DNA of 64,000 nt from Cupriavidus oxalaticus (lineage in GTDB: Bacteria; Pseudomonadota; Gammaproteobacteria; Burkholderiales; Burkholderiaceae): contig NZ_CP038634.1 in the NCBI RefSeq assembly GCF_004768545.1, positions 1,302,001 through 1,366,000 on the forward strand, written 5' to 3'. Positions 41,091 to 50,737 of this stretch are shown here, in pieces. How positions within the stretch are numbered: position 1 is the stretch's first letter; the number at the start of each line of letters is the position of its first letter. Position numbers and translations under genes: made by a program. Under the pieces are notes generated by a model, which saw only the letters and a list, made by a program, of their open reading frames with translations, made no database searches and was not told the DNA's origin.

Positions 41091-43250
41091 TTGCAGCCCG
41101 CTTTCCGTCCCACCGCCGGTGCCATCGGCGCCGCCCTGTTGTTCGCCCTCCCCGTCCATGCCCAGAACGCAGCCACGGCTCCCGCAGCCGGCAGCGCCAA
41201 CGCGGAAACCACCCTCAATGCCGTCACCGTGGTCGGCAACTGGCTCGACAACGCCGATGAAGCCAAGGTGCTGGAGCACCCCGGCGCCCGCACCATCGTC
41301 GACCGCGTGACTTTCCAGGAAGCCGGCGCCAACAACGTGCGCGAAGTGCTGCGCCGCGTCCCGGGCGTGCAGGTGCAGGAGAACAACGGCACCGGCGGCA
41401 GCGATGTGTCGCTGAACGTGGGCGTGCGCGGCCTGACTGCGCGCCTGTCGCCGCGCTCGACCATCCTGATGGACGGCGTGCCGCTGGCGGTGGCGCCCTA
41501 TGGCCAGCCGCAGCTGTCGATGGCGCCGCTGTCGCTGGGCAACCTGGAAAGCATCGACGTGGTGCGCGGCGCCGGTTCGGTGCGCTACGGCCCGCAGAAC
41601 GTGGGCGGCATCATCAACTTCGCGACGCGGTCGATCCCGCAGACCTTCGCGGCCGACGCCTCGGTCTCGACCGACATCTACAGCCACGGCGGCAACGTCA
41701 AGACCAACCCGACCGCGTTCATCGGCGGCACCAACGACAACGGGCTGGGCGGCGCGCTGCTGTATTCGGGCATCCACGGCAACGGCTATCGCGAGAGCAA
41801 CGACCACGCCAATATCGACGACCTGCTGCTCAAGGGCAACTACCGGATCTCGAAGACCGACGAACTGAGCGCTGCCTTCCACTACTACGAGGGCAGGGCC
41901 GGCATGCCCGGCGGCCTGACCCCGGCGCAGTACGCGGCCGACCCGTTCCAGTCGGTGCGGCCCTATGACAATTTCGACGGCCGCCGCAACGACTTCAGCC
42001 TGAAGTACAGCCATAACGACAACAACCGCAAGTTCGAGGTGCTGACGTACTACACCGACAGCTTCCGCGGCAGCAATATCGAGCAGCAAGGCACGGGCGC
42101 ACAGGCCAACCGGCGGCGCCTGACCTCGGCGCCGCGCAACTACCATACGTTCGCGATCGAGCCGCGCTACTCGCAGCTGTTCCGCGGCGAGAACATGAGC
42201 CATGAGGTCAGCGTCGGCTACCGCTTCCTGCGCGAAGCCAGCGACGAGAAGGCCTCGCGCACGGTGTTCTACACGCCGGGCACCATCGATCCGACCACGC
42301 TGCCGTCGCCGGTGTACCAGTCGCGCACGGGCGGCACCACCGCCAACGCGGTCTATATCGACGACACCATCAACGTCGGCAGCTGGACCATCACGCCGGG
42401 CCTGCGCTACGAATTCATACGGTCGTACGTGACCGACAACTTCACCGGCGCGCGCAACGATGTCTCGTCCAACGAGCCGCTGCCCTCGCTGGCGGTGATG
42501 TACCACGTCAGCGACCAGTGGAAGCTGTTCGCCAATGCCGGCGTCTCGTTCGGGCCGCTGCAGTACTTCCAGATCGCGCAGACCACCAACGGCCTGACGC
42601 CGGAGAAGGCGAAGACGTACGAAATCGGCACGCACTTCAACAGCAACGGCTGGGGCGGCGAGCTGACGCTGTTCAATATCGACTTCGACGACGAGCTGCA
42701 GCTGCGCGGCGGCACCGGCGGCGCGCCGGACGCGTGGACCAACCTCGGCGCCACCACGCACCGCGGCGTGGAATCATCGCTGCGCTATGACTTCGGCGCG
42801 CTCGACAAGTCGCTGGCCGGCCTGTCGGCGTATGCGACCTACACCTTCACCGAAGCCACCTACAACCAGGGCAACTTCGCCGGGCGCGACCTGCCGTTCT
42901 ATTCGCGCCATGTGGCCACCGTGGGCATGCGCTATGCGCGCAACCGCTGGGCGTTCAATATCGACGGCTACGCGCAGTCGAAGCAGCATTCGCCGGGCGA
43001 CCCGAGCACGTCGACCACGTACCAGACCGCGGAGAGCGCCAATGGCGCGCTGGGCGACATCCCTGGCTATGCACTGCTGAACATGCGGCTGGGCTACGAC
43101 TTCGGCAAGTCGGCGCAGAACCTGAAGGTGGCGGTGGGGGTGAAGAACCTGCTAGACAAGCGCTATTTCACGCGCTCGACGGACAACAATGCGGGCAAGT
43201 ATGTGGGGATGCCGCGGACTTTCTATATCCAGGCGTCGCTGGCGTATTAA
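41091..43250 (+). CDS. TonB-dependent siderophore receptor, FecA-like
   Basis: This outer-membrane receptor of about 719 residues has a short signal sequence (about 1-24, ending PVHAQ), a plug domain (about 55-170: VREVLRRVPGVQVQENN, VRGLTARLSPRSTILMDGVP) and a 22-strand barrel ending in the aromatic-terminated QASLAY. The plug wording resembles FecA/FcuA-type ferric-siderophore receptors. The track start is a TTG at 41091 and no in-frame ATG gives a better signal peptide, so the start is uncertain. There is no N-terminal signalling extension, so control by an extracytoplasmic sigma factor is unlikely. Confidence 0.9.
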   Translation: MQPAFRPTAGAIGAALLFALPVHAQNAATAPAAGSANAETTLNAVTVVGNWLDNADEAKVLEHPGARTIVDRVTFQEAGANNVREVLRRVPGVQVQENNGTGGSDVSLNVGVRGLTARLSPRSTILMDGVPLAVAPYGQPQLSMAPLSLGNLESIDVVRGAGSVRYGPQNVGGIINFATRSIPQTFAADASVSTDIYSHGGNVKTNPTAFIGGTNDNGLGGALLYSGIHGNGYRESNDHANIDDLLLKGNYRISKTDELSAAFHYYEGRAGMPGGLTPAQYAADPFQSVRPYDNFDGRRNDFSLKYSHNDNNRKFEVLTYYTDSFRGSNIEQQGTGAQANRRRLTSAPRNYHTFAIEPRYSQLFRGENMSHEVSVGYRFLREASDEKASRTVFYTPGTIDPTTLPSPVYQSRTGGTTANAVYIDDTINVGSWTITPGLRYEFIRSYVTDNFTGARNDVSSNEPLPSLAVMYHVSDQWKLFANAGVSFGPLQYFQIAQTTNGLTPEKAKTYEIGTHFNSNGWGGELTLFNIDFDDELQLRGGTGGAPDAWTNLGATTHRGVESSLRYDFGALDKSLAGLSAYATYTFTEATYNQGNFAGRDLPFYSRHVATVGMRYARNRWAFNIDGYAQSKQHSPGDPSTSTTYQTAESANGALGDIPGYALLNMRLGYDFGKSAQNLKVAVGVKNLLDKRYFTRSTDNNAGKYVGMPRTFYIQASLAY

Positions 43251-43273
43251 GCTGGCGCAAGTAAGGCGGCGTG

Positions 43274-43325
43274 TTTGCTCCCCTCTCCCCCGGCCCCTCT
43301 CCCGCAAGCGGAAGAGGGGAGCAAA
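43274..43325. repeat. REP-like hairpin element
   Basis: Thirteen-base arms TTTGCTCCCCTCT (43274-43286) and AGAGGGGAGCAAA (43313-43325) enclose a C-rich insert with an inner CCGCAAGCGG hairpin. Similar CCCCTCTCCCGC elements are common between genes in Cupriavidus and Xanthomonas genomes, so this is probably one of a dispersed family. Confidence 0.55.
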
Positions 43326-43332
43326 TCCCCCG

Positions 43333-43370
43333 AATGCAAAACGGCTCGCCAAGGCGAGCCGTTTTGCATT
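43333..43370. terminator. bidirectional terminator between tonB receptor and prfC
   Basis: Perfect 18-bp arms, AATGCAAAACGGCTCGCC and its complement (43333-43350, 43353-43370), have a 2-base AA spacer. The GC-rich core has AAAA/TTTT flanks in both directions, placed exactly between two convergent genes. Confidence 0.8.
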
Positions 43371-43386
43371 GTCAGCGACGGGATCG

Positions 43387-45000
<1,614 letters not shown>

Positions 45001-45124
45001 GGAATCTGGCTGGGAATAGGTAGAGGGAACAGAGGGTGCGGCATCAGCCGGCACCCGGACCGGCGCCGCCGCAGGCGGCATTGCGCCGGGCCTGCGGGAC
45101 TTACGGAAGGAATGGGGCGCTATT

Positions 45125-46252
45125 TTACCGGTTCACGGGCCAGGCCGGGGGTTTGCCTTCGCCCTTGCCATCCCCCTCCCCTCCCATGCCCGGCACGCCG
45201 CGCAGGCTGCCGAACTGAAGCGCGTACTGGCGCGTCAGCTCGGCGCCGAAGAAGAAGATCTGCGCCGAGTAGTAGATCCACAGCATCAGCGCCACCACCG
45301 AGCCCGCCGCGCCGTATGAAGAGGCCACGGCACTATTTCCCAGATAGAGGCCGATCAGCCGCTTGCCCACCGAAAACAGCAGCGCGGTTATGACGGCGCC
45401 CATGGTCACGTCGCGCCAGGCGATGCGCGCGTTGGGCAGCATCTTGAAGATCACGGCGAACAGCGCGGTCACGACCGCAAAGGAAAACGCCGTCGAGATC
45501 ACGTCTGCCACCGGGGCGAACCAGGACTGCGTCCACAGCTGGCCCCAGATGCGCTCGACCACCGCCAGCGCGGCGTTGACGATCAGCGACACCAGCAGCA
45601 TGAAGGCCAGCACCAGCACCAGGCTGAACGACAGCAGCCGCGCGCGCAGCAGCGTCTGCCAGCCGGCGGTCTTGGGCACCGGCACATGCCAGATGTCGTC
45701 GAGGCTGCTCTTGAGCTCGGCAAAGGCGCTGGTGGCGCCGACAAACAGGATGCCCATGGCGATCAGTGCGGCCATGCCGCTGCCGCCGGCGCGGTGCGTG
45801 GCGGCCAGGATCTGCTGGATCGCCGTGGCGCCCTGTTCGCCGACCAGCCCTTCGATCTGGGTGAAGATCTCGCCGCGCGCCGCCTCGGCGCCGAAGAACA
45901 GGCCGGCGATCGAGATCACCAGCACCAGGATCGGCGCCAGCGAGAACAGCATGTAGAAGGACAGCGCCGCGCCCTTGCTGGCGGCGCGGTGATCGAACCA
46001 GGAGGCCACCGCCGCGGTGACCACGCGCAGCGTGCGCCCACCGGTGTGGCGGTCCGGCAGCCAGTGAGGGCGGCGGGGCCGCGGCTGCGGGGATTCGGTG
46101 CCAGGGGACGATGCGGGACGGTGTTCGGAGTTGTCGTTCACGGCCTTGGGTTTGCCAGGTTCGGGAGCCCTGGTACGCAGGGACGGAGCCGGAACGCCTG
46201 GCGCGAGCGGCCGCGGCACGCTCCGGCAGCAAGGGTAGCTTGCGTTCATCAT
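45125..46252 (-). CDS. YihY/UPF0761 (BrkB-like) inner-membrane protein
   Basis: This protein has six predicted membrane helices in the order of the YihY family: [20 protein letters not shown] (first helix), [38 protein letters not shown] and [20 protein letters not shown] with [10 protein letters not shown] at the end. Function is unknown despite older ribonuclease or virulence names. The start is uncertain. The ATG at 46252 gives about 375 residues, with roughly 75 residues of Pro/Arg-rich N-terminal extension; a GTG at 46141 (VNDNSEHRP) with a nearby AAGG is a good alternative. Confidence 0.88.
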   Translation of the reverse strand: MMNASYPCCRSVPRPLAPGVPAPSLRTRAPEPGKPKAVNDNSEHRPASSPGTESPQPRPRRPHWLPDRHTGGRTLRVVTAAVASWFDHRAASKGAALSFYMLFSLAPILVLVISIAGLFFGAEAARGEIFTQIEGLVGEQGATAIQQILAATHRAGGSGMAALIAMGILFVGATSAFAELKSSLDDIWHVPVPKTAGWQTLLRARLLSFSLVLVLAFMLLVSLIVNAALAVVERIWGQLWTQSWFAPVADVISTAFSFAVVTALFAVIFKMLPNARIAWRDVTMGAVITALLFSVGKRLIGLYLGNSAVASSYGAAGSVVALMLWIYYSAQIFFFGAELTRQYALQFGSLRGVPGMGGEGDGKGEGKPPAWPVNR

Positions 46253-46364
46253 ACTGCGCATTGTGCGGCTTGCCCAAGCAGCACCCCCGGGGCGACCTGC
46301 TACAGTAAGACCAGGCACACCTGCCGGCGCATCCGTGCCAGCGCGCCGGCGCAAGGAGGCATCT

Positions 46365-46547
46365 GTGATCCGTTCCCTCTCCGCACGCCCGGTGGCCGCC
46401 ATGCTTGTGATCGGGATGCTGGGTGTTGCCGGCTGCGAGCGCAGCCAGCCCGGCCCCAAACCCATCTCAGGCACTGCCACGGCCTCGTCCTCCGCTGCCG
46501 CTCCCGCCCTGCCAGCGGCACCCGCCCCGCCGGGCCAGTCCCGCTGA
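46365..46547 (+). CDS. small lipoprotein
   Basis: This 60-residue protein starts at GTG with a clear AAGGAGG ribosome site 6 bases upstream. The signal peptide (about 1-23) ends in the lipobox L-G-V-A-G-C with lipidated Cys24. The mature part is only about 37 residues, rich in Ser, Ala and Pro. It resembles the tiny entericidin-like or unknown lipoproteins of Burkholderiales. No partner gene is evident. Confidence 0.75.
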   Translation: MIRSLSARPVAAMLVIGMLGVAGCERSQPGPKPISGTATASSSAAAPALPAAPAPPGQSR

Positions 46548-47079
46548 CGACCACGGCGGCCGCTAGCCGCTGCCGCGCCCTGCCGCGAGGGACGCCCGCT
46601 GCGTACCCGTTTCTGCGTACTGCGCCGCGCGTCGCCGCAGCGCCGGGCGGGCAGCGCGCTCGGCAATGTTCAAGGCACGGTCCTCAGGTCCCCGGAACCT
46701 TTCTTTGTCTTCCACCGTGTCCCCCGCTGTTACGCCAATGCAAGGCTGAAGTAACTCCAGTTTCAAAGATGCAACCCGGTGCAATGCGAAGAATGCGCCG
46801 CTGCCGGGGCACGCTATCCCGCACCCGGCGTGCATGTCAGGCGGCCATGCCCGCACATGCGCAGGCGCGCCCGGCGGTGGCGCTCGCCGCACGCGTTGCA
46901 ACGGCGAAACCGAATGGCCCCGTGGCGCCGCCCCGGCCGCGCACGGCACGACCGGACGAGCCGCAAACCCGCATGGGATATACCTTTGCGGCCATTGGCA
47001 CACTTGTCGCTCAGTATCCGCAGGGACGCCGTGCGCGTCCGGGCCATCAACCAGCCACTACTGCGGAGAGAGACCAGCC
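46548..47079. other. intergenic region with one iteron
   Basis: This 532-bp gap holds dispersed iteron site 7 (46601-46617) and shadow frames only. No RNA gene, terminator or promoter was convincing. Confidence 0.4.
46601..46617 (-). repeat. dispersed iteron-like site 7
   Basis: GCGTACCCGTTTCTGCG is a perfect match, 54 bp after the small lipoprotein gene. Confidence 0.8.
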
Positions 47080-47316
47080 ATGCGTCATCCGCCTTCACGC
47101 ATGACGGCGCGCCGGCGCTCATACCGGTTGGCGGGCCCCCCGCCTACGGTGACGGACCTGCTTTCGCCGCCACTGCTGCCCTACCCGCGCGCGCGGGTCG
47201 AGCCGGCACAGCTGGACACGGCCAGCGCGCCGTGCCCCGGCGGTGCGCGCCGGGCGCGGGGTCCGTCCTGCACGCGCGCAGCCGGCAGGCGCCCGGCCGG
47301 AAGGCGGCGCGCCTGA
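47080..47316 (+). CDS. doubtful small basic protein
   Basis: This possible 78-residue frame begins at an ATG with GGAGAGAGACC upstream (MRHPPSRMTARRRSYRLAGP). It is Arg/Pro-rich and ends in an RPAGRRRA tail, which is typical of random high-GC sequence. I do not recognise it. It is listed because it has a ribosome site and fills a gap before the next gene; it may not be real. Confidence 0.25.
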   Translation: MRHPPSRMTARRRSYRLAGPPPTVTDLLSPPLLPYPRARVEPAQLDTASAPCPGGARRARGPSCTRAAGRRPAGRRRA

Positions 47317-47419
47317 CCGGGAGCTGGTGCGATATTGAGTGGGCACGCGGGCCAGCGTGCCCGCGCGGATTTGTGCTCCGTCCCCCGGCGGGCACTTTTT
47401 TCCACAAGGAGGAGACGCC

Positions 47420-47827
47420 ATGAAAGCCGCAATCCCTGCCGCAGGCGTGCTGGCCGCCTTGGCGGTCTTCTCGGCCCCTGCCGTGGCAGCCAGCTATGCC
47501 TGGTTCGATCGTCCCGACGACGCCAGCGCCAACAGCCACGCGGCGGTCAGCAATGATGTGTACGTGCGTGGCTTCGGCTGGGCCTGGGGCGAACTGCATA
47601 TGCAGCAGGATACCTCGCCAGGCGCGGCCGCACCTGCGGCGCCGCAAGGCCGCCGGCAGGCGCGCGACTACCCCGACCGGCGCGACGCGCCGCCGTGGCT
47701 GCAACGGGATGACAACGGCCCGCCGCGCACGCCGCGCGGCAAGATCAGCATGAATCTCGCGGCCGCCCCGGCGGATGGGACGATTGGAGGAGGCACGGCC
47801 GGCCAGCCTCGCGTGGTTGTGCGCTGA
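47420..47827 (+). CDS. unknown secreted protein
   Basis: This 135-residue protein has a strong AAGGAGGAGA ribosome site and a signal peptide (MKAAIPAAGVLAALAVFSAP, cleavage near AVAAS, about residue 24). The mature part has a conserved-looking block (NDVYVRGFGWAWGELHMQQD) and then a Pro/Arg/Ala-rich, probably unfolded tail. I do not recognise a family. It is convergent with the sigma-54 activator gene. Confidence 0.7.
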   Translation: MKAAIPAAGVLAALAVFSAPAVAASYAWFDRPDDASANSHAAVSNDVYVRGFGWAWGELHMQQDTSPGAAAPAAPQGRRQARDYPDRRDAPPWLQRDDNGPPRTPRGKISMNLAAAPADGTIGGGTAGQPRVVVR

Positions 47828-47852
47828 CGTGCCAGCGGGCACGGGGAAAGGC

Positions 47853-47881
47853 GGAACCGGCGAGCGGACGTCGGCGGTTCC
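47853..47881. terminator. possible hairpin terminator between convergent genes
   Basis: GGAACCG (47853-47859) pairs with CGGTTCC (47875-47881), followed on the plus strand by CCTTTCC. The T-run is poor. Confidence 0.3.
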
Positions 47882-47974
47882 CCTTTCCTGTGGCGCGCTG
47901 CCCGAGGCTCGACTGTTTGCAGTTCGATAGCTGCGGACAGCGGTGACCGGCGCTTGCGCTGCGCACTTGCCAGC

Positions 47975-49342
47975 CTACTCGCCCGCGGCGGGCTGGCTCT
48001 CCACGCGGATATTGTGCTTGTGCATCAGCCGGTACAGGGTCACGCGCGACACGTTGAGTTCGCGCGCAGCCGGCACGACGTGGAAGCCATGGCTGGCCAT
48101 CACGTTGCGGATCGCCTCGCGCTCGGCCTCCTCGCGGATCGCGTCGAGGGTCTTGCGCGGCAGTTCCGCACCGCCGTGCAGCTGCAGGTCCTCGGCCGTG
48201 ATCTTGCGGTTGTCGGTCATCACGATGGCGCGGCGCACGCGGTTGATCAGCTCGCGCACGTTGCCCGGCCATGCGTACTGCATCATGGCCTGGGTCGCGC
48301 ATGCCGAGAAGCCGCGGATACGCCGGTGCGCCTCGTGCCCATGCTCGGCCAGCACGGCGTTGGCCAGCTGGAGGATGTCCTCGCCGCGCTCGCGCAGCGG
48401 CGGAATGCTCAGCGTCAGCACGCACAGCCGGTGGAACAGGTCGGAACGGAAACGTCCGTCGCCCTGCGCGGCGACCAGGTCCACGTGCGTGGCCGAGATG
48501 ATGCGCAGGTTCAACGGGATCGACTGATGCCCGCCCAGGCGCGTGATGGTGCCCTGTTGCAGGAATCGCAGCAGCGCCACCTGGCTCTCCAGCGGCAGGT
48601 CGCCGATCTCGTCGAGAAACAGCGTGCCGCCCTGCGCCTGCTCGATCCAGCCGATCTTGCGCTGGTTGGCGCCGGTGAACGCGCCCTTCTCGTAGCCGAA
48701 CAGTTCGGACTGCACCAGGTGCGAAGGGATGGCGCCGCAGTTGATGGCGATGAACGGCCCCTTGCGCCGGCTCGAGGCATCGTGAATCGCCTGCGCGGCG
48801 AGTTCCTTGCCGGTGCCGGATTCGCCGGAGATGAATACCGGCGCCTCGTTGTGCGCCACCTTGGCGAGCGAGCGGAACATGGCGCGCATGGCCGCGCACT
48901 CGCCGATCATGGTGCCGCGCGACGCCGTCTCCTGCACGCGCACGCCATGCAGCGACGCCATGCCATGCGCGTGCTTGAGCGTGTAGATCAGCTCCTGCAC
49001 CGAGAACGGCGTGCGCACGTAGTCCACGCAATAGTCGCGGATCAGCCCGCGCACGCGCTCGTCGGCAAGCATCGCGTCGCAGGTGATGGCCACCCAGGCG
49101 ACATGCAGATGCTGCAGCGCAAGTTCGAGCTGGCCAAGCTCGGCATCGCTGTATTCCGCCTGCAGGTCGATCACGCCAGCGCTGGGCGGGCTCGCGCGCA
49201 CCACGCGTTCGGCGTCACGGATCTGCTGCACGCGGCGCAGTTCCCATCCGGGGCCGAAGCTGGACGGGTCAAAACCAAAATCTTCATGACGCGACACGAC
49301 TACGATCTGCGCAGTGCGTGGCGCCTTGCACAGTCGGTCCAT
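47975..49342 (-). CDS. sigma-54 dependent activator, VpsR/BerB-like
   Basis: This 455-residue protein has a degenerate receiver-like N-terminal domain (about 10-125), a AAA+ sigma-54 interaction domain and a Fis-type C-terminal helix-turn-helix (about 405-445, PAARELNVSRVTLYRLMHKH). The AAA+ domain carries Walker A GESGTGKE 173-180, the sigma-54 contact loop GAFTGA 220-225 and Walker B LFLDEIGD 241-248. The N-terminal domain lacks the usual acidic pocket, as in the cyclic di-GMP-linked regulators VpsR and BerB; similarity to them is my inference. The start MDRLCKAPRTAQ at 49342 is preferred to a low-complexity extension to 49651. It activates promoters read by RpoN. Confidence 0.88.
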   Translation of the reverse strand: MDRLCKAPRTAQIVVVSRHEDFGFDPSSFGPGWELRRVQQIRDAERVVRASPPSAGVIDLQAEYSDAELGQLELALQHLHVAWVAITCDAMLADERVRGLIRDYCVDYVRTPFSVQELIYTLKHAHGMASLHGVRVQETASRGTMIGECAAMRAMFRSLAKVAHNEAPVFISGESGTGKELAAQAIHDASSRRKGPFIAINCGAIPSHLVQSELFGYEKGAFTGANQRKIGWIEQAQGGTLFLDEIGDLPLESQVALLRFLQQGTITRLGGHQSIPLNLRIISATHVDLVAAQGDGRFRSDLFHRLCVLTLSIPPLRERGEDILQLANAVLAEHGHEAHRRIRGFSACATQAMMQYAWPGNVRELINRVRRAIVMTDNRKITAEDLQLHGGAELPRKTLDAIREEAEREAIRNVMASHGFHVVPAARELNVSRVTLYRLMHKHNIRVESQPAAGE

Positions 49343-49461
49343 CACGATCTCCCGGACGTTTGGCTTGTTCTTGGTTCCGGCACCCGGCGCCGGGGCCTGT
49401 GGCCGTGGCGCGGACTGGCGCTGGACTGGCTGCGGTTTGGCGCCCGCAGGCAACGTCGGTA

Positions 49462-49935
49462 TCACGAGGTGGACAGACTGCGGGACGGCTCCTCGGGCGC
49501 GGCGAGATAGCCGCTGCCACCCTGGAGCTGTTCGCGGATGCGTCGGCGCACCGCTTCCTTCTCGCGCATCAACTCTACGCGCGGTGCCTCGGGGGTCTGT
49601 CCGGAGTACTGGTAGTAGAGCGACTTGTAGGTGAGCTGGCTCAGGATCCATTCCTGCAGCATGGCGCGCTGGCGCGCCAGTTCGTCCTCCAGCAGGCGAT
49701 GGCGGCGCAGCAGGTTTTCCACCGCGGCACGGGCGCTGTCGCTGAGCGCACTGTCCTCGGCCAGCAGGGCCGCCACGTCGGCAGCAGCGCCGTCGCGGCT
49801 GGCGCGGTGTGCGGGTGTTTCGCCTGCGGCTTCCCCCAGAGCAGCCCAGGCTTGGTGGATGGATCGGCTATTGGATCGGCTTATGGACTCCCTGACGGGC
49901 CCGATGGCGGGTCGCCGAATCTCTCCTGCGGTCAT
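49462..49935 (-). CDS. unknown helical protein
   Basis: I do not recognise this 157-residue protein. It starts MTAGEIRRPAIGPVRESISR. Residues about 55-110 form long charged helices with coiled-coil character (ARAAVENLLRRHRLLEDELA, then RQRAMLQEWILSQL), and a YKSLYYQYSGQTPEAPRVEL segment follows. It lies upstream of, and on the same strand as, the sigma-54 activator gene (119-bp gap) and may be cotranscribed with it. The start is uncertain. Confidence 0.6.
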   Translation of the reverse strand: MTAGEIRRPAIGPVRESISRSNSRSIHQAWAALGEAAGETPAHRASRDGAAADVAALLAEDSALSDSARAAVENLLRRHRLLEDELARQRAMLQEWILSQLTYKSLYYQYSGQTPEAPRVELMREKEAVRRRIREQLQGGSGYLAAPEEPSRSLSTS

Positions 49936-50340
49936 GATTATCCCCGTTGAACAACATCCCCCGGCACTACACGTCTGCGGATACCACTTGTCAGTCTTGG
50001 AATTATTTGTCTCTGCGTGGCGTACGTGTTTCCGCACGCTCCCTGGTCGTGGCCGTGCCGCCTTGCCTGGCGGTCTCATCCGAACTGTCCCCAGACTAGC
50101 GGACGGCGCCAACGCGCGCTCGGTGTGCTCCGGCAATCCAGCCGCATGCACCGGAGTCAAGAAGGGGCGCCTTGCCGCGCCCCTCTTTGCCACGCCTATA
50201 GTTCAGTGCATTTGGGGCGGTTTGTCCAGCCCTGAGTGGGTGACTTACACCCAATCTCATACTTTGGAATGAGCCGGCCTGCACACCGTCGATCTGGCCC
50301 GCCGGAAGCGGCTTGCGGGCTGGTTCGTGACAGATTCGCG

Positions 50341-50388
50341 ACCGAATTTCGAGCCAAATTTCGGACCGAATTTTGGACTAAATTTCGG
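50341..50388 (+). repeat. four 12-bp AT-rich tandem repeats
   Basis: The units are ACCGAATTTCGA, GCCAAATTTCGG, ACCGAATTTTGG and ACTAAATTTCGG in exact 12-bp register. An AT-rich core in a GC-rich genome, right before three iterons, resembles the AT-rich repeats of iteron origins. Confidence 0.7.
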
Positions 50389-50445
50389 ACTGGATGCGGC
50401 CCGCCTGTCGTGCCGCCGGCGCGCCGTTTCCACGCCCGCATGGTA

Positions 50446-50462
50446 CGCAGAAACGGGTACGC
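50446..50462 (+). repeat. dispersed iteron-like site 8
   Basis: CGCAGAAACGGGTACGC is a perfect match, 58 bp after the AT-rich tandem repeats. Confidence 0.8.
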
Positions 50463-50560
50463 TCTCGCACCCCGAACGGGTGATGGCAGAGCTCTCGTTA
50501 GCACGCGTGGCCAATGCGCGAGGTGGTATGGCTCGCGGCAAGGCATGTCGAAACGCAGCC

Positions 50561-50577
50561 CGCAGAAACAGGTACGC
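50561..50577 (+). repeat. dispersed iteron-like site 9
   Basis: CGCAGAAACAGGTACGC matches 16/17, in the same orientation as sites 8 and 10. Confidence 0.8.
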
Positions 50578-50606
50578 TGCGAACGCTCGTGCGGCCGCGG
50601 AAGGGC

Positions 50607-50623
50607 CGCAGAAACGGGTACGC
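50607..50623 (+). repeat. dispersed iteron-like site 10
   Basis: CGCAGAAACGGGTACGC is a perfect match, 46 bp after site 9. Confidence 0.8.
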
Positions 50624-50684
50624 TTTGCGCGCGTTCCGATGCTCCGGCCTTGCGACCTTGCCGCGAAGGGGCAACGGGGGTGTG

Positions 50685-50724
50685 CAATCAAGAATGGGCG
50701 GCCCACGCCGCCCATTCTTGATTG
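50685..50724. terminator. perfect 17-bp hairpin after the NCS2 gene
   Basis: CAATCAAGAATGGGCGG (50685-50701) and its exact complement (50708-50724) enclose a 6-base loop. It lies 14 bp past the NCS2 permease stop and may end that transcript, but no T-run follows on either strand, so factor-independent termination is uncertain. Confidence 0.45.
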
Positions 50725-50737
50725 CCGCCAGGAATGC

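Larger units (their letters stand above)
49936..50737. other. 802-bp intergenic region with repeats and three iterons
   Basis: No gene is supported here. The region holds an inverted repeat (TGGGTG-ACTTA-CACCCA, 50237-50253), four 12-bp AT-rich tandem repeats (50341-50388), three forward iterons (50446, 50561, 50607) and a perfect 17-bp hairpin (50685-50724). The base composition of the repeats is unlike the neighbouring genes. It looks like an accessory replication or incompatibility locus about 2.5 kb from the origin array. Confidence 0.6.

Noticed and set aside
50196..50687. Minus-strand frame through the 12-bp repeats and iterons
   Set aside because: No start with a ribosome site and no family; its repeats come from the DNA repeats.
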